The translations under genes were made by a program, and so were the position numbers. 64,000 nucleotides of DNA. Origin: Arthrobacter echini (GTDB lineage Bacteria; Actinomycetota; Actinomycetes; Actinomycetales; Micrococcaceae). Below are positions 45,286-54,174 of the stretch, in pieces. The stretch spans positions 124,001 through 188,000 of the forward strand of contig NZ_SSWH01000001.1 of assembly GCF_004803505.1 (NCBI RefSeq). Reading direction: 5' to 3'. Position 1 is the first letter of the stretch, and every line of letters begins with the position of its first letter. The notes under the pieces are model-generated. The model had not been told where the DNA came from and searched no databases. It was given only the letters and a program-made list of their open reading frames with translations.

Positions 45286-46332
45286 CTACCCCGAGGGCAC
45301 CAGGGACTGGACGATATCTGCCGCGCTCCCGGCGATCGTCCGTCCCACATTGACGCCGGCCCACAGATTGAGGCGCTGTGACTCACCCGCCGCTGCTGCG
45401 GCTGCCCGCAGCGGCGCGGTGAGGTGGTGCACCTCGGGGTAGGCCAGCGGTGCGTCGTGGTCATGGTCGCGCATGAAGTCGTTCAGCAGCGCGCGAGCGT
45501 AGCGCCCGGAGAACGCCCTCGTGAGTGCGGTCGCCTCGAACTCGCGCGACGCCAGGGCCGCCCGATGCGCCGCCTTCGTGCCCGCTTCATCGGCGCGGAG
45601 GAACGCCGTTCCTGCCTGCACCGCGATCGCCCCGTGGCCCAGCGCTGCGCGCGTGTCCTCGCCCGAGACGATCCCACCTGCCGCGATGAGAGGCACCGGC
45701 AGATCCCGAAGCTCGTCGAGGAGCTCGAGCAACGGTGTGGTGCCCGGCTCGGCCAGCGCGTCGAAGGTGCCGCGGTGGCCGCCGGCTTCCGGCCCCTGCA
45801 CCACCAGGGCATCGACGCCGGCCGCGACGGCGCGATCCGCTTCGGCACGCGAGGTGACGGTCTGCAGGACGGCGATCCCTGCAGCCTCCAGGGCGGCGAG
45901 CACATTCTGGTCGGGGACATCGAACGTGAAGGAGACGACGGCCGGGGCGAGGTCGAGCAGGACGTCGAGCTTGTCGGACCAGCCGTCGTCGTCGTGGCGC
46001 GGTGTGCCGAGGGCGGCTTCCAGGGCAGCGGCGTCGGCCTCGAGGGACCGGGCGTAGGTCGCGAGGGCCTCCTCGTTCGCCGTCGAGGGCTGCGGGACGA
46101 AGACGTTCACCCCGAAGGGTGCCTGCGTCAGCGTGCGCACTGCCTGGATCTCCTGCCGCATCGCATCGGCCGTCTTGTATCCGGCGGCGAGGAAGCCCAG
46201 CCCGCCCGCGGCGCTCACGGCGGCGGCGAGCGCCGCAGTTGACGGGCCTCCCGCCATCGGTGCTGCGACGACGGGAACCGCCCGTGTGCGGAGGTCGAAC
46301 GCTCGCGCGGGCCTGGGGCTGTCGGTGTGCAT
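45286..46332 (-). CDS. Nitronate monooxygenase (NPD family)
   Basis: A 348-residue FMN-dependent enzyme that oxidises nitronates such as propionate-3-nitronate. The TIM-barrel landmarks are PVVAAPMAGGPST near the N terminus, GGLGFLAAGYK, PFGVNVF, the catalytic-region QGPEAGGHRG with its His, and AAGGIVSG. The start at 46332 has AAGGAG upstream. Its position next to flavohemoglobin suggests a nitro-stress role, but the two are convergent and not in one operon. Confidence 0.9.
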   Translation of the reverse strand: MHTDSPRPARAFDLRTRAVPVVAAPMAGGPSTAALAAAVSAAGGLGFLAAGYKTADAMRQEIQAVRTLTQAPFGVNVFVPQPSTANEEALATYARSLEADAAALEAALGTPRHDDDGWSDKLDVLLDLAPAVVSFTFDVPDQNVLAALEAAGIAVLQTVTSRAEADRAVAAGVDALVVQGPEAGGHRGTFDALAEPGTTPLLELLDELRDLPVPLIAAGGIVSGEDTRAALGHGAIAVQAGTAFLRADEAGTKAAHRAALASREFEATALTRAFSGRYARALLNDFMRDHDHDAPLAYPEVHHLTAPLRAAAAAAGESQRLNLWAGVNVGRTIAGSAADIVQSLVPSG

Positions 46333-46544
46333 GGTGCTCCTTTCCGATCTCCGCCTCAGACTACTCACCCGGTCAGTGGTGCGTCGTCGTCGCGAACTGT
46401 CCATGGTGGTGAAGTCGGCGACGGCAACATGTTGTGCACGAGCGCTCTGTACCGCCATGGGTGCTCTATGACCTGACCAAGGAGGCATGGAACGGTGACG
46501 GCGCCTGCTTCCGTAAACCTTTCGCTGACGATAGGTTTACGTAC
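46333..46544. other. Divergent intergenic region with a perfect inverted repeat
   Basis: CGTAAACCT (46512-46520) and AGGTTTACG (46533-46541) are perfect 9-bp inverted arms 12 bases apart, ending three bases before the HTH gene ATG. This is an operator-like element placed for tight autorepression. The rest contains no gene. Confidence 0.7.
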
Positions 46545-47216
46545 ATGGTCTTGAGTGTCAATGAAACCAGCGCGCGTCTAGGCATCACTTCCGTGCGAGT
46601 TCGCCAGCTGATTTCCGCCGGCACACTTCCTGCGGTCAAAGTGGGCCGTCAGTACATCCTTCAGGAAGCCGACGTCGAACGGTTTTCTCCCAGACGGCGC
46701 GGACGGCCCGCCAGTCCAGCCAGCGCCTGGGCCTTCTTGCAGTATCTCTCCGAAGACCCGTCCGGCTGGTCGGGCATCAGTAGCGGGATGCGTCAGCGCC
46801 ACATTGAGTGGACCGATGACCTTCGCCGCCTGCCATCCTCTCTTCGGCCCATCCACCTCGCTGCACTCGTGCGCGCACGGGCAGAGACGAGGTTCCTGTC
46901 CGCCGACCGCCACGAGATACCGGACCTTCTGCGGGATCAGTTCTTGACTATTACCGGAGTGTCTCACCCTCAGTCAGGGTTGCTGAACAACGCCGAGGTG
47001 GAGGCGTACATCCGTGAGGAAATCTTCCAAAAGTTCCGGAGGGAATGGCTGCTGGTCCCTGCGAACCCGAAGGAGGCCAATGTGATCCTGCACGTTGCAC
47101 AAAGGCTTCCCTCGGCTTTGCCGCTTGCTGCAGTAGCTGCGGACCTCGCCGAGCATCGGGGCGAACGCGAGCAGGGTCAAGCTGAACAAATCCTGGAAGA
47201 TCTCCTGCATGATTGA
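46545..47216 (+). CDS. Helix-turn-helix (excisionase-like) protein, probable antitoxin
   Basis: A 223-residue protein. The N-terminal 55 residues are a MerR/excisionase-type HTH (VNETSARLGITSVRVRQLISAGTLPAVKVGRQYILQEADVERF in parts). The remaining region is of a kind I recall next to AbiEii-type nucleotidyltransferase toxins in actinobacteria (LLRDQFLTITGVS..., EAYIREEIFQKFRREW). The stop overlaps an ATG eight bases earlier that begins a partner gene, but the partner is a short remnant. The start at 46545 follows directly on a perfect 9-bp inverted repeat. Antitoxin identity is inference. Confidence 0.65.
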   Translation: MVLSVNETSARLGITSVRVRQLISAGTLPAVKVGRQYILQEADVERFSPRRRGRPASPASAWAFLQYLSEDPSGWSGISSGMRQRHIEWTDDLRRLPSSLRPIHLAALVRARAETRFLSADRHEIPDLLRDQFLTITGVSHPQSGLLNNAEVEAYIREEIFQKFRREWLLVPANPKEANVILHVAQRLPSALPLAAVAADLAEHRGEREQGQAEQILEDLLHD

Positions 47217-47436
47217 ATTACCAGTCAGCAATGAGCTCGCGACCGCCGTCAATCCGTGGCGCAGGATGTTCTCAGTACAACGGGCCCTACTCTTACGCGC
47301 TGCGCTCGGCCGTCGCCACGCTACGCCACGGTTGCCGATGACGTCGAGTGACCATCAGGTAAGCATCAGCGTGGCGTTGGCGTCTGCTGGTACAGAGCGA
47401 GACGGGGTGAACCGTCGACAAGGACGTAGGTGCTGA
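47209..47436 (+). pseudogene. Remnant of the partner (toxin) gene
   Basis: Starting inside the HTH gene's stop (ATG at 47209), the first 20 codons (MIELPVSNELATAVNPWRRM) read like the beginning of a real protein. After that the frame is low-complexity and runs into the convergent gene before stopping at 47436. A full nucleotidyltransferase toxin would need more than 200 further residues. I take this as the 5' stub of a deleted toxin gene. Confidence 0.4.
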
Positions 47437-47737
47437 CCATGAGCGCCTCGAACGGGTCCTCGTCGCCGCGGTACGCTTCGGCCCCGTAGACCAGCGCAGC
47501 GGCGCCCGGACCTATCGGCACCAGCCTCTCGTCGCTCAGCTCGTAGCGGTCCCACGCAGGTGCCTGATCGAGTGACGCAACGACCGCATCGCGGTTGAGG
47601 ACAGCGCCGTTCACAAGGACCATCAGTCCTTCGGAAAGCATGAGATCGCCGTAGAATCCACCGCCGGTGGATGCGCACAATGCATCCCATCCAGCTCGCT
47701 CGAGGGCAACCAGTGCGTCGTGGTCCAGGCCAGGCAT
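47366..47737 (-). CDS. DUF4440/SnoaL-like (NTF2-fold) protein
   Basis: A 123-residue protein with the NTF2-fold pattern of DUF4440: an initial helix (LVALERAGWDALCAS), then FYGDLMLSEGLMVLVNGAVLNRDAVVASL and a terminal beta strand pair (ALMVSTYVLVDGSPRLALYQQTPTP). Members are small ligand-binding or enzyme domains, and no specific function can be given. The start at 47737 (MPGLDHDALV) agrees with the domain start. Convergent with the toxin remnant. Confidence 0.75.
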   Translation of the reverse strand: MPGLDHDALVALERAGWDALCASTGGGFYGDLMLSEGLMVLVNGAVLNRDAVVASLDQAPAWDRYELSDERLVPIGPGAAALVYGAEAYRGDEDPFEALMVSTYVLVDGSPRLALYQQTPTPR

Positions 47738-47946
47738 GACCCAATGTAGGCAGACCGCCGCGAGCTGAGCAATTTGCGGAACGTCGAGCCCCCTACGACG
47801 GAGCACTCACCATCGGTCCATCGCTTGGTGCTGGCGTAGCCGTATGCCCTTCGTCTTCTCGTCACGGGGGAGTGGCGGGCGCCAACGGTCCATGGCGCGC
47901 CGGACCGGGTGCCGTCCAGCTGCGCAGACGGTGCGATAGTGGCGGG

Positions 47947-48702
47947 ATGACCGATCAGCAGCAGCTCTGGGACGCCGCTACCGCTCAGGCGTACGACACT
48001 CCAGGGCAAGGCATGTTCTCCCCCGAGGTCCTCGCCCCCACGGTGGAAGTTCTCTCTCAACTCGCAGCTGGAGGCCCAGCCGTCGAGTTCGCTGTCGGTA
48101 CCGGCCGCGTCGCCGTCCCGCTCTCCGAGGCCGGGGTCCAGGTCAGCGGCATCGAACTGTCGCACGCGATGATCGCCGTCCTGCGCGAGAAGGTCGCTGA
48201 GGATCAGATGCGCGTCGTCCAGGGCGACATGACCACGACGACGGCGGGCGAGAACTTCTCGCTCGCGTTCCTGGTGTTCAACACCATCGCCAATCTGTTG
48301 ACCCAGGACGACCAGGTCCGCTGCTTCGAGAACGCTGCCCGTCAGCTCGCGCCCGGTGGATGCTTCGTCGTCGAGCTCTGGGTGCCGCAACTGCGCTCGC
48401 TGTCGCCCGGACGTGGCGGGACGCTCGAGGTGAGCGAGCCCGGATACCTCCTCGTCGACACCTACGACGTGCTGCAGCAGCACGTCATCTCTCACCACGT
48501 CCAGTTCGGGCCGGAGCTGTCGGACGGACCGGCAGCTCGAATTGCCCGCACACCGCACAGGTATATCTGGCCCAGCGAGCTCGATCTCATGGCCCGGCTG
48601 GCCGGGTTCGAGCTGGAGTCGAGGTGGGCGGACTGGGACCGTAGTGCCTTCACGGCGGAGTCTCGCAGCCACGTCTCGGTGTACCGGCTGCCCTCCGCCT
48701 GA
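47947..48702 (+). CDS. SAM-dependent methyltransferase
   Basis: A 251-residue class I methyltransferase. Motif I is AVEFAVGTGRVAVPLSEAG, in which E-F-A-V-G-T-G-R replaces the usual D-L-G-C-G-T-G, a variant known in actinobacterial enzymes. Motif II is VSGIELSHAMI, and post-motif regions are FSLAFLVFNTIANLL and LAPGGCFVVEL. The acceptor is unknown. GATAGT (47935-47940) lies six bases before the ATG (leaderless type). Confidence 0.87.
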   Translation: MTDQQQLWDAATAQAYDTPGQGMFSPEVLAPTVEVLSQLAAGGPAVEFAVGTGRVAVPLSEAGVQVSGIELSHAMIAVLREKVAEDQMRVVQGDMTTTTAGENFSLAFLVFNTIANLLTQDDQVRCFENAARQLAPGGCFVVELWVPQLRSLSPGRGGTLEVSEPGYLLVDTYDVLQQHVISHHVQFGPELSDGPAARIARTPHRYIWPSELDLMARLAGFELESRWADWDRSAFTAESRSHVSVYRLPSA

Positions 48703-48747
48703 CGTGGGGGCTCGGCGCCGAGCGGCAGGAGGCGAAGCGCGCAGGAG

Positions 48748-49227
48748 TCACACGCTCTGCTGAGCCCGGTTCTTCCTCGTCGCAGATGCCATTCCATTCA
48801 TGCAGATCCCGAGCACCACGAACAGGACGAGCCACTTCACCCCGGCCTCGCCCCACGACGCGACCTCCCAGAACCGGCTGGACTGCATCGCCAGGAGGAG
48901 CAGAATGACGTAGGCCATATAGGGTCCAGAGTGGCTCGGAGCAGGTCGCGGTGCGGGCTTCCCCCTCGACGCCAGGTAGTACCAGAGCCCGAGTGGCACC
49001 AGGAGCGCGCTCAGGCCGAGAATGACGGACCAGGACACGAAGTTCAGGAGGGCGATGATGGTCGTGAGCAGGACCAGCAGAACGAGCATGAAACCGCGAG
49101 GTGCTTCGCGAGAGCTCGGCATGGCTTGAGAGGAGCGGGAAGTTTCCGCACGTGTTTCTCGCCGGTCGGGCGCCCGGAACGGTCCGACTTCTCCGGACTG
49201 TCCGGAACGCGATTCGTTCTCGGCCAT
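48748..49227 (-). CDS. Hypothetical membrane protein
   Basis: A 159-residue protein with a polar, Arg/Ser/Glu-rich N-terminal 45 residues and then four hydrophobic segments (FMLVLLVLLTTIIALLNF; VILGLSALLVPLGLWYYL; AYVILLLLAMQ; WLVLFVVLGICMNGM). No family is recognised. GGGGGATC precedes the ATG. It faces the pabC gene divergently. Confidence 0.65.
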   Translation of the reverse strand: MAENESRSGQSGEVGPFRAPDRRETRAETSRSSQAMPSSREAPRGFMLVLLVLLTTIIALLNFVSWSVILGLSALLVPLGLWYYLASRGKPAPRPAPSHSGPYMAYVILLLLAMQSSRFWEVASWGEAGVKWLVLFVVLGICMNGMASATRKNRAQQSV

Positions 49228-49298
49228 GACGATCCCCCGCTCTCCGATGTGGACACTCTATCCGTCGACGGTCGCACCCAGCCGCTACGCTGTGGGCC

Positions 49299-50177
49299 AT
49301 GACTGTACTGGTGTTCCTCGATCCCGCCCACGACGACGGCAGGATCGTCGACGCTACCCAGCCGCAACTCATGGCCACCGATCTGGGTGCCACGCGCGGC
49401 GACGGCCTCTTCGAGTCACTCCTCGCCGTCGACGGCACCCCGCGCAAACTCGATGCCCACCTCAGGCGCCTGGCGTCGTCGGCCGCTGCCCTCGACCTGA
49501 GCGTGCCCGACGCCGATGCCTGGCGCCGCGCTATCAGCACAGGCTTGCGCGAGTTCGCCGCAGCCGAACCAAACCGGACCACCGCCGCCGTGAAGCTGCT
49601 GGCCACCCGGGGCGTTGAAGGCGCCAGTCAGGCGACCGCCTGGGTACAGGTGACGCCCGTCCCCGCGGCCACGCTGGCTCAGCGCGAAGCCGGCCTGCGG
49701 GTACTCCTCCTCGAGCGCGGTTACGACAGCACCGTGGCACAGCGCGCGCCGTGGCTCCTGATAGGCGCCAAGACCCTGTCCTATGCGGTGAACATGGCGG
49801 CGGTGCGCTACGCGAAGGCGCACGGGGCCGACGACGTTATCTTCACCTCCTCCGACGGCAAGGTCCTCGAGGGTCCCACCTCGACCGTGCTGTTGGCCCA
49901 CGATCGCGACGGGCAGAAGACCCTCGTGACACCGCAGCTCGAGAGCGGCATCCTGCCCGGGACCTCGCAGAGCGCCCTCTTCGACGCCGCCCAGGAGCAG
50001 GGCTGGGAACTGGGCTACGGACCATTGGAGCCGCACCATCTGTACGAGGCCGACGCCGTCTGGCTGATCTCCAGCATCCGCCTGCTGGCGCCCGTGGTGT
50101 CCCTCGACGGCCAGGAGCTACGGACCTCGCCTGCTCTGACCACGGAGCTCAGCGACCTCGTGGAGCGTTTCGTCTAG
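49299..50177 (+). CDS. pabC: Aminodeoxychorismate lyase, class IV aminotransferase
   Basis: A PLP-dependent enzyme of 292 residues that would release 4-aminobenzoate from aminodeoxychorismate, completing the reaction of the PabB fusion at 41502. The fold-type IV landmarks are DLGATRGDGLFESL (early), the Schiff-base Lys158 in GAKTLSYAVNMAA, DDVIFTSSDGKVLEGPTSTV and GILPGTSQSAL. A branched-chain aminotransferase or D-amino-acid transaminase role cannot be fully excluded. TACGCT is seven bases before the ATG (leaderless type). Confidence 0.85.
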   Translation: MTVLVFLDPAHDDGRIVDATQPQLMATDLGATRGDGLFESLLAVDGTPRKLDAHLRRLASSAAALDLSVPDADAWRRAISTGLREFAAAEPNRTTAAVKLLATRGVEGASQATAWVQVTPVPAATLAQREAGLRVLLLERGYDSTVAQRAPWLLIGAKTLSYAVNMAAVRYAKAHGADDVIFTSSDGKVLEGPTSTVLLAHDRDGQKTLVTPQLESGILPGTSQSALFDAAQEQGWELGYGPLEPHHLYEADAVWLISSIRLLAPVVSLDGQELRTSPALTTELSDLVERFV

Positions 50178-50273
50178 CTCCGCCGGTAGTGCACGTCCTT
50201 TTATGACGCTGTGCGTCTGCGGCGGACCGTTGCCTTTTGACCGCAGAGCCGCCGTCGTCCTACCGTTTTCCTG

Positions 50274-50392
50274 AAATCAAGAGTTCCAGCCATCGGCCCT
50301 GGCCGGCTGGACAGCAACCCTCTCCCGTAGTGGGGTGCTCCAGGTGAAGATTCGGCCGCCGGGCAAAGTCCCCCGGATGGCAAGTACGGTGT
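50274..50392 (+). ncRNA. SAM-IV riboswitch
   Basis: The sequence follows the SAM-IV pattern closely. It has a 5' strand AATCAAGAGTTCCAGC, the conserved AGCAACCCTC, a GTAGTGGGGTGCTCCAGGTGAAGATT core where AATC pairs with GATT to close P1, and a 3' domain ending in GGCAAGTACGG. It lies 158 bases upstream of the substrate-binding protein gene and should reduce expression when S-adenosylmethionine is plentiful. Confidence 0.87.
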
Positions 50393-50549
50393 CGTGCGGT
50401 CCTGTCCCGAGATCACGGGTACATCGACCGCGCGCGCATGAACCAGAACAGCGAGCGTGTCACCCCGCAGTCAATCCTCCCCGCCGTCACCCGGCGCACT
50501 TCCCCCTCTCCGCACGCCCGTATCCGGGCCAGCTCCGAAGAAGGACACC

Positions 50550-51482
50550 ATGACCATCTCCCGCACACTCCTCGCGGCCCTCGCCGTCCCCCTCCTCGCA
50601 CTGACGGTCTCCTGCGGCAGCTCCGACACCGAGCCGGCGTCGGGCACAGGATCCACCGCCGGTACCGACGCCCTGGCCGGCAGCGACCAGGAGTCGCTCG
50701 ATCAATATACGACCGACGACACCACACCCCTCGACGAGATCGACATCTCGGAGCTCGACCTCATCACCGACGGCACCCTGCGCGTCGGGACCCTCTCGGA
50801 CGCACCGCCCAACATCTTCCTGGAGGACGGCGTCTTCACGGGGTACGACAACGAGCTGCTGCGCGCCATCGGGGACAAGCTGGGCCTCGAGGTGGAGTTC
50901 GCCTCCACCGACTTCTCGGCCCTGCTCGCCCAGGTGCAGAACCAGCAGTTCGACGTCGGATCCTCCTCCATCTCCACCACGGCGGAACGCCGGGAGAACG
51001 TGGGCTTCACCAACGGGTACGACTTCGGCTACATGGCTGTGGTGGCCGCCGAGGACTCCGCCGTCACGGGCTTCGACTCGCTGTCCGAGGACACCCGCAT
51101 CGGCGTGGTCCAGGGAACCGTGCAGGACGACTACGTGACCAACACGCTCGGGCTCGAGCCCGTGCGCTTCCAGGACTACAACACGGTATATGCCAACGTG
51201 AGGAACGGCCAGATCGATGCGTGGGTGGCGCCCTCGCAGCAGGCCACGGGCCAGGTGAAGGAGGGCGACGGCACCACGATCGCCGAGACCATCATCAATA
51301 CCGAGAACTTCACGGCCTACGCCGTCAACAGTGAGAACCAGCCGCTCATCGACGCCCTCAACGCGGGTCTGGACGCCGTGATCGCCGACGGGACGTGGAC
51401 CGAACTGACCGAGGAATGGTACCCGGACCGCGAGCTGCCCACCGACTGGCAGCCCGGCAGCAGAGCCGTGGACGTGGAGTAG
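50550..51482 (+). CDS. Amino-acid ABC transporter substrate-binding lipoprotein (family 3)
   Basis: A 310-residue periplasmic-type binding lipoprotein. Signal peptide with lipobox LTVSC, a low-complexity tether (SSDTEPASGTGSTAGTD), then a type 3 solute-binding domain (DGTLRVGTLSDAPPNIFLEDGVFTGYDNELLRAIGDKLGL in parts; FDVGSSSISTTAERRENVGFT). AGAAGGA precedes the ATG at 50550. The upstream SAM-IV riboswitch implies that the ligand is methionine, cystine or another sulfur amino acid, although family 3 proteins are usually called polar amino-acid or glutamine binders. Confidence 0.9.
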   Translation: MTISRTLLAALAVPLLALTVSCGSSDTEPASGTGSTAGTDALAGSDQESLDQYTTDDTTPLDEIDISELDLITDGTLRVGTLSDAPPNIFLEDGVFTGYDNELLRAIGDKLGLEVEFASTDFSALLAQVQNQQFDVGSSSISTTAERRENVGFTNGYDFGYMAVVAAEDSAVTGFDSLSEDTRIGVVQGTVQDDYVTNTLGLEPVRFQDYNTVYANVRNGQIDAWVAPSQQATGQVKEGDGTTIAETIINTENFTAYAVNSENQPLIDALNAGLDAVIADGTWTELTEEWYPDRELPTDWQPGSRAVDVE

Positions 51483-51492
51483 CGGGCGCTGC

Positions 51493-52256
51493 ATGGACAC
51501 CCTCGAACAACTCGGGAACACCTTCTTCGACTGGCAGGCGATGGTGGCGATCCTGCCGGAGCTGCTGACCGTCGGACTGCCGAACACGATCATCCTCGCC
51601 CTCGCCTCCGGCATCATCGGGACGATCGTCGGCATGGTCCTGGCCATCATGGGCATCTCCCGCAACCGGGCCCTGCGCTGGACTGCGCGCGTGTACACGG
51701 ACATCTTCCGCGGCCTGCCCGCCGTCGTGATCATCCTGCTCATCGGTCTGGGCCTCGGCCCGGTCCTGAGGCAGCTCACGGGCAGCACCAGTCCCTATCC
51801 CCTGGGCATCCTCGCCCTCTCGCTGATCGCCTCGGCATACATCGGTGAGATCTTCCGCTCCGGCATCCAGAGCGTGGAGAAGGGGCAACTGGAGGCCTCG
51901 CGAGCGCTGGGCTTCAGCTACCGCTCGTCGATGCAGCTCGTCGTCGTCCCCCAGGGTGTACGGCGTGTGCTGCCCGCCCTGGTGAACCAGTTCATCGCCC
52001 TCATCAAGGAGTCCTCGCTCATCTACTTCATCGGCCTGGTCGCCAGCGAGCGCGAGCTCTTCCGGGTCGGCAATGACGCGGCGAGCAATACCGGCAATCT
52101 GTCTCCCCTGATCGCCGCCGGCGTGTTCTACCTGTTCCTCACCATCCCGCTGACCCACCTGGTGAACTTCATCGACACCAGACTGCGCGTGGGCAGGAAG
52201 CAGCAGATCGAGCCGAAGGATGACGCCATGGAACCGGTCGAGGAAGGAGCCAGGGC

Positions 52257-52260
<4 letters not shown>
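51493..52260 (+). CDS. Amino-acid ABC transporter permease (HisM/GlnP type)
   Basis: A 255-residue permease with five to six membrane helices. It has the typical [17 protein letters not shown] terminus and the EAA-loop region [22 protein letters not shown], which contacts the ATPase. The start is 10 bases after the binding-protein stop. The stop overlaps the next ATG by four bases. One permease must homodimerise, since no second one is present. Confidence 0.92.
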
Positions 52261-52994
<734 letters not shown>

Positions 52995-53038
52995 CGATAC
53001 GAGCCGGCGCCGGGGCCGATGTCAGGTTCGGGGCGTTT

Positions 53039-53158
53039 CCGGAACTGGGATCGACGGCGGCAGATGTTCCGGTTCGGGGGACTTCGACCGGCGTCGGCCC
53101 TGGTCGCACGGCGTGTCGTCCCCCGACACGCAGCCTGGGCTTCCGAAGTCCCCGGATC
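53039..53158. repeat. 120-bp direct repeat, copy 1
   Basis: Begins CCGGAACTGGGATCGACGGC and ends CCCCGGATC. Copy 2 (53232-53351) has the same length and differs at few positions. Inside, GGGGACTTCG (53077-53086) pairs with CGAAGTCCCC (53144-53153), and CGTGTCG-TCCCC-CGACACG (53112-53130) makes an inner hairpin. The element folds into a long branched stem, like a dispersed palindromic repeat. Confidence 0.85.
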
Positions 53159-53231
53159 CGTAACCGAAGACGGCAGGACGGCGGACCGGACAACCACATC
53201 GGGCGTCCGGGTTCCGGCTCGGCCACCCCTA

Positions 53232-53351
53232 CCGGAACTGGGATCGACGGCGGCAGGTGTTCCGGTTCGGGGGACTTCGACCGGCGTCGGCCCTGTTCGC
53301 ACGGCGTGTCGTCCCCCGACACACCGTTGAGGCCCCCGAAGTCCCCGGATC
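53232..53351. repeat. 120-bp direct repeat, copy 2
   Basis: Second copy, starting 193 bases after the first. Most differences are in the segment following the inner hairpin (CGCAGCCTGGGCTTC versus CACCGTTGAGGCCCC). The outer arms and the GTGTCG/CGACAC hairpin are conserved, which suggests the structure is what is maintained. Lies 25 bases from the 3' end of the ECF operon. Confidence 0.85.
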
Positions 53352-53376
53352 TATGACAGCGGGCAGCGAGAACAGC

Positions 53377-54174
53377 TCAGGACAGAATGAAGTTCCAGGT
53401 CCCGGCCAGGACCGCCGTCGTCACCGCTCCCACCGCAACCACGAGCCCGACGACGGCGATCACGGCGTCGAGCGCGGAATAGGTGCTCGACCTCGCCCAG
53501 GTGCGCGTGCCCCCGCCGAAACCGCGCGCCTCCATCGCCGTCGCCAGCCGGGTTGCACGCCGGATGGCCTGCACGATCAGCCCGAAGGACTGGCCCAGCA
53601 GATTCCGCGTGCGCGCAACGAGCGACCCGTCTGAACCGACCCCGCGCGCCTGACGCGCCAGCCCGAGCGTCTCCCACTGCTCCACGAGCAGGCCCACGAG
53701 GCGCAGGGAGGCGAGTCCGCCGAGTACGAACCGGTGCGGGAGATGCAGTTTCTGCGCGAGCGCGTCGGCCAGGTCCGTCGGATCCGTGGTCAGCAGGATG
53801 AAGATGCCCGGCAGCGCGAGCGCCAGGCCACGAAGACCGACGGCGATCCCATCGGCGACGGAGTCCTCGGTGAAGACGATGGGCCCGATGGCGAGCAGCA
53901 CGTCGCCGGTCTTCTCCGCGAGCAGCGCCGTGCCGTAGCCACCGATAGCGGCGGCGATCAGCAGCGGCCAGATGCGACGGAGGAGCCCCCACACGCTGAT
54001 GCCCAGCAGCGGCATCAGGGCAAGCTCGCAGACCAGCACCACGGCAGCACTCACCCAGTCGATGCTGGACATGAGTGCCACCGTGATCACGACCGCGGCG
54101 AAGAGCTTCGAGACCGGGTTGGCGCGCAGCAGGGTCCTGCCCGTGAGGACCGGCGTCAGATAGGTGGTGCTCAT
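53377..54174 (-). CDS. ECF transporter transmembrane component (EcfT/CbiQ/YkoC)
   Basis: A 265-residue energy-coupling-factor T component with six hydrophobic segments. The C-terminal coupling motifs are seen as LGLARQARGVG and AMEARGFGGG, the two A-R-G/E-A-R-G signatures that contact the ATPases. The ATG at 54174 lies in the stop of the ATPase gene (ATGA). It is the last gene of a ykoE-ykoD-ykoC-type operon. Confidence 0.92.
   Translation of the reverse strand: MSTTYLTPVLTGRTLLRANPVSKLFAAVVITVALMSSIDWVSAAVVLVCELALMPLLGISVWGLLRRIWPLLIAAAIGGYGTALLAEKTGDVLLAIGPIVFTEDSVADGIAVGLRGLALALPGIFILLTTDPTDLADALAQKLHLPHRFVLGGLASLRLVGLLVEQWETLGLARQARGVGSDGSLVARTRNLLGQSFGLIVQAIRRATRLATAMEARGFGGGTRTWARSSTYSALDAVIAVVGLVVAVGAVTTAVLAGTWNFILS

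Noticed and set aside
48705-48720. GCTCGGCGCCGAGC palindrome after the methyltransferase gene
   Set aside because: It has no loop, so it would not form a normal terminator hairpin. Chance is likely in such GC-rich DNA.
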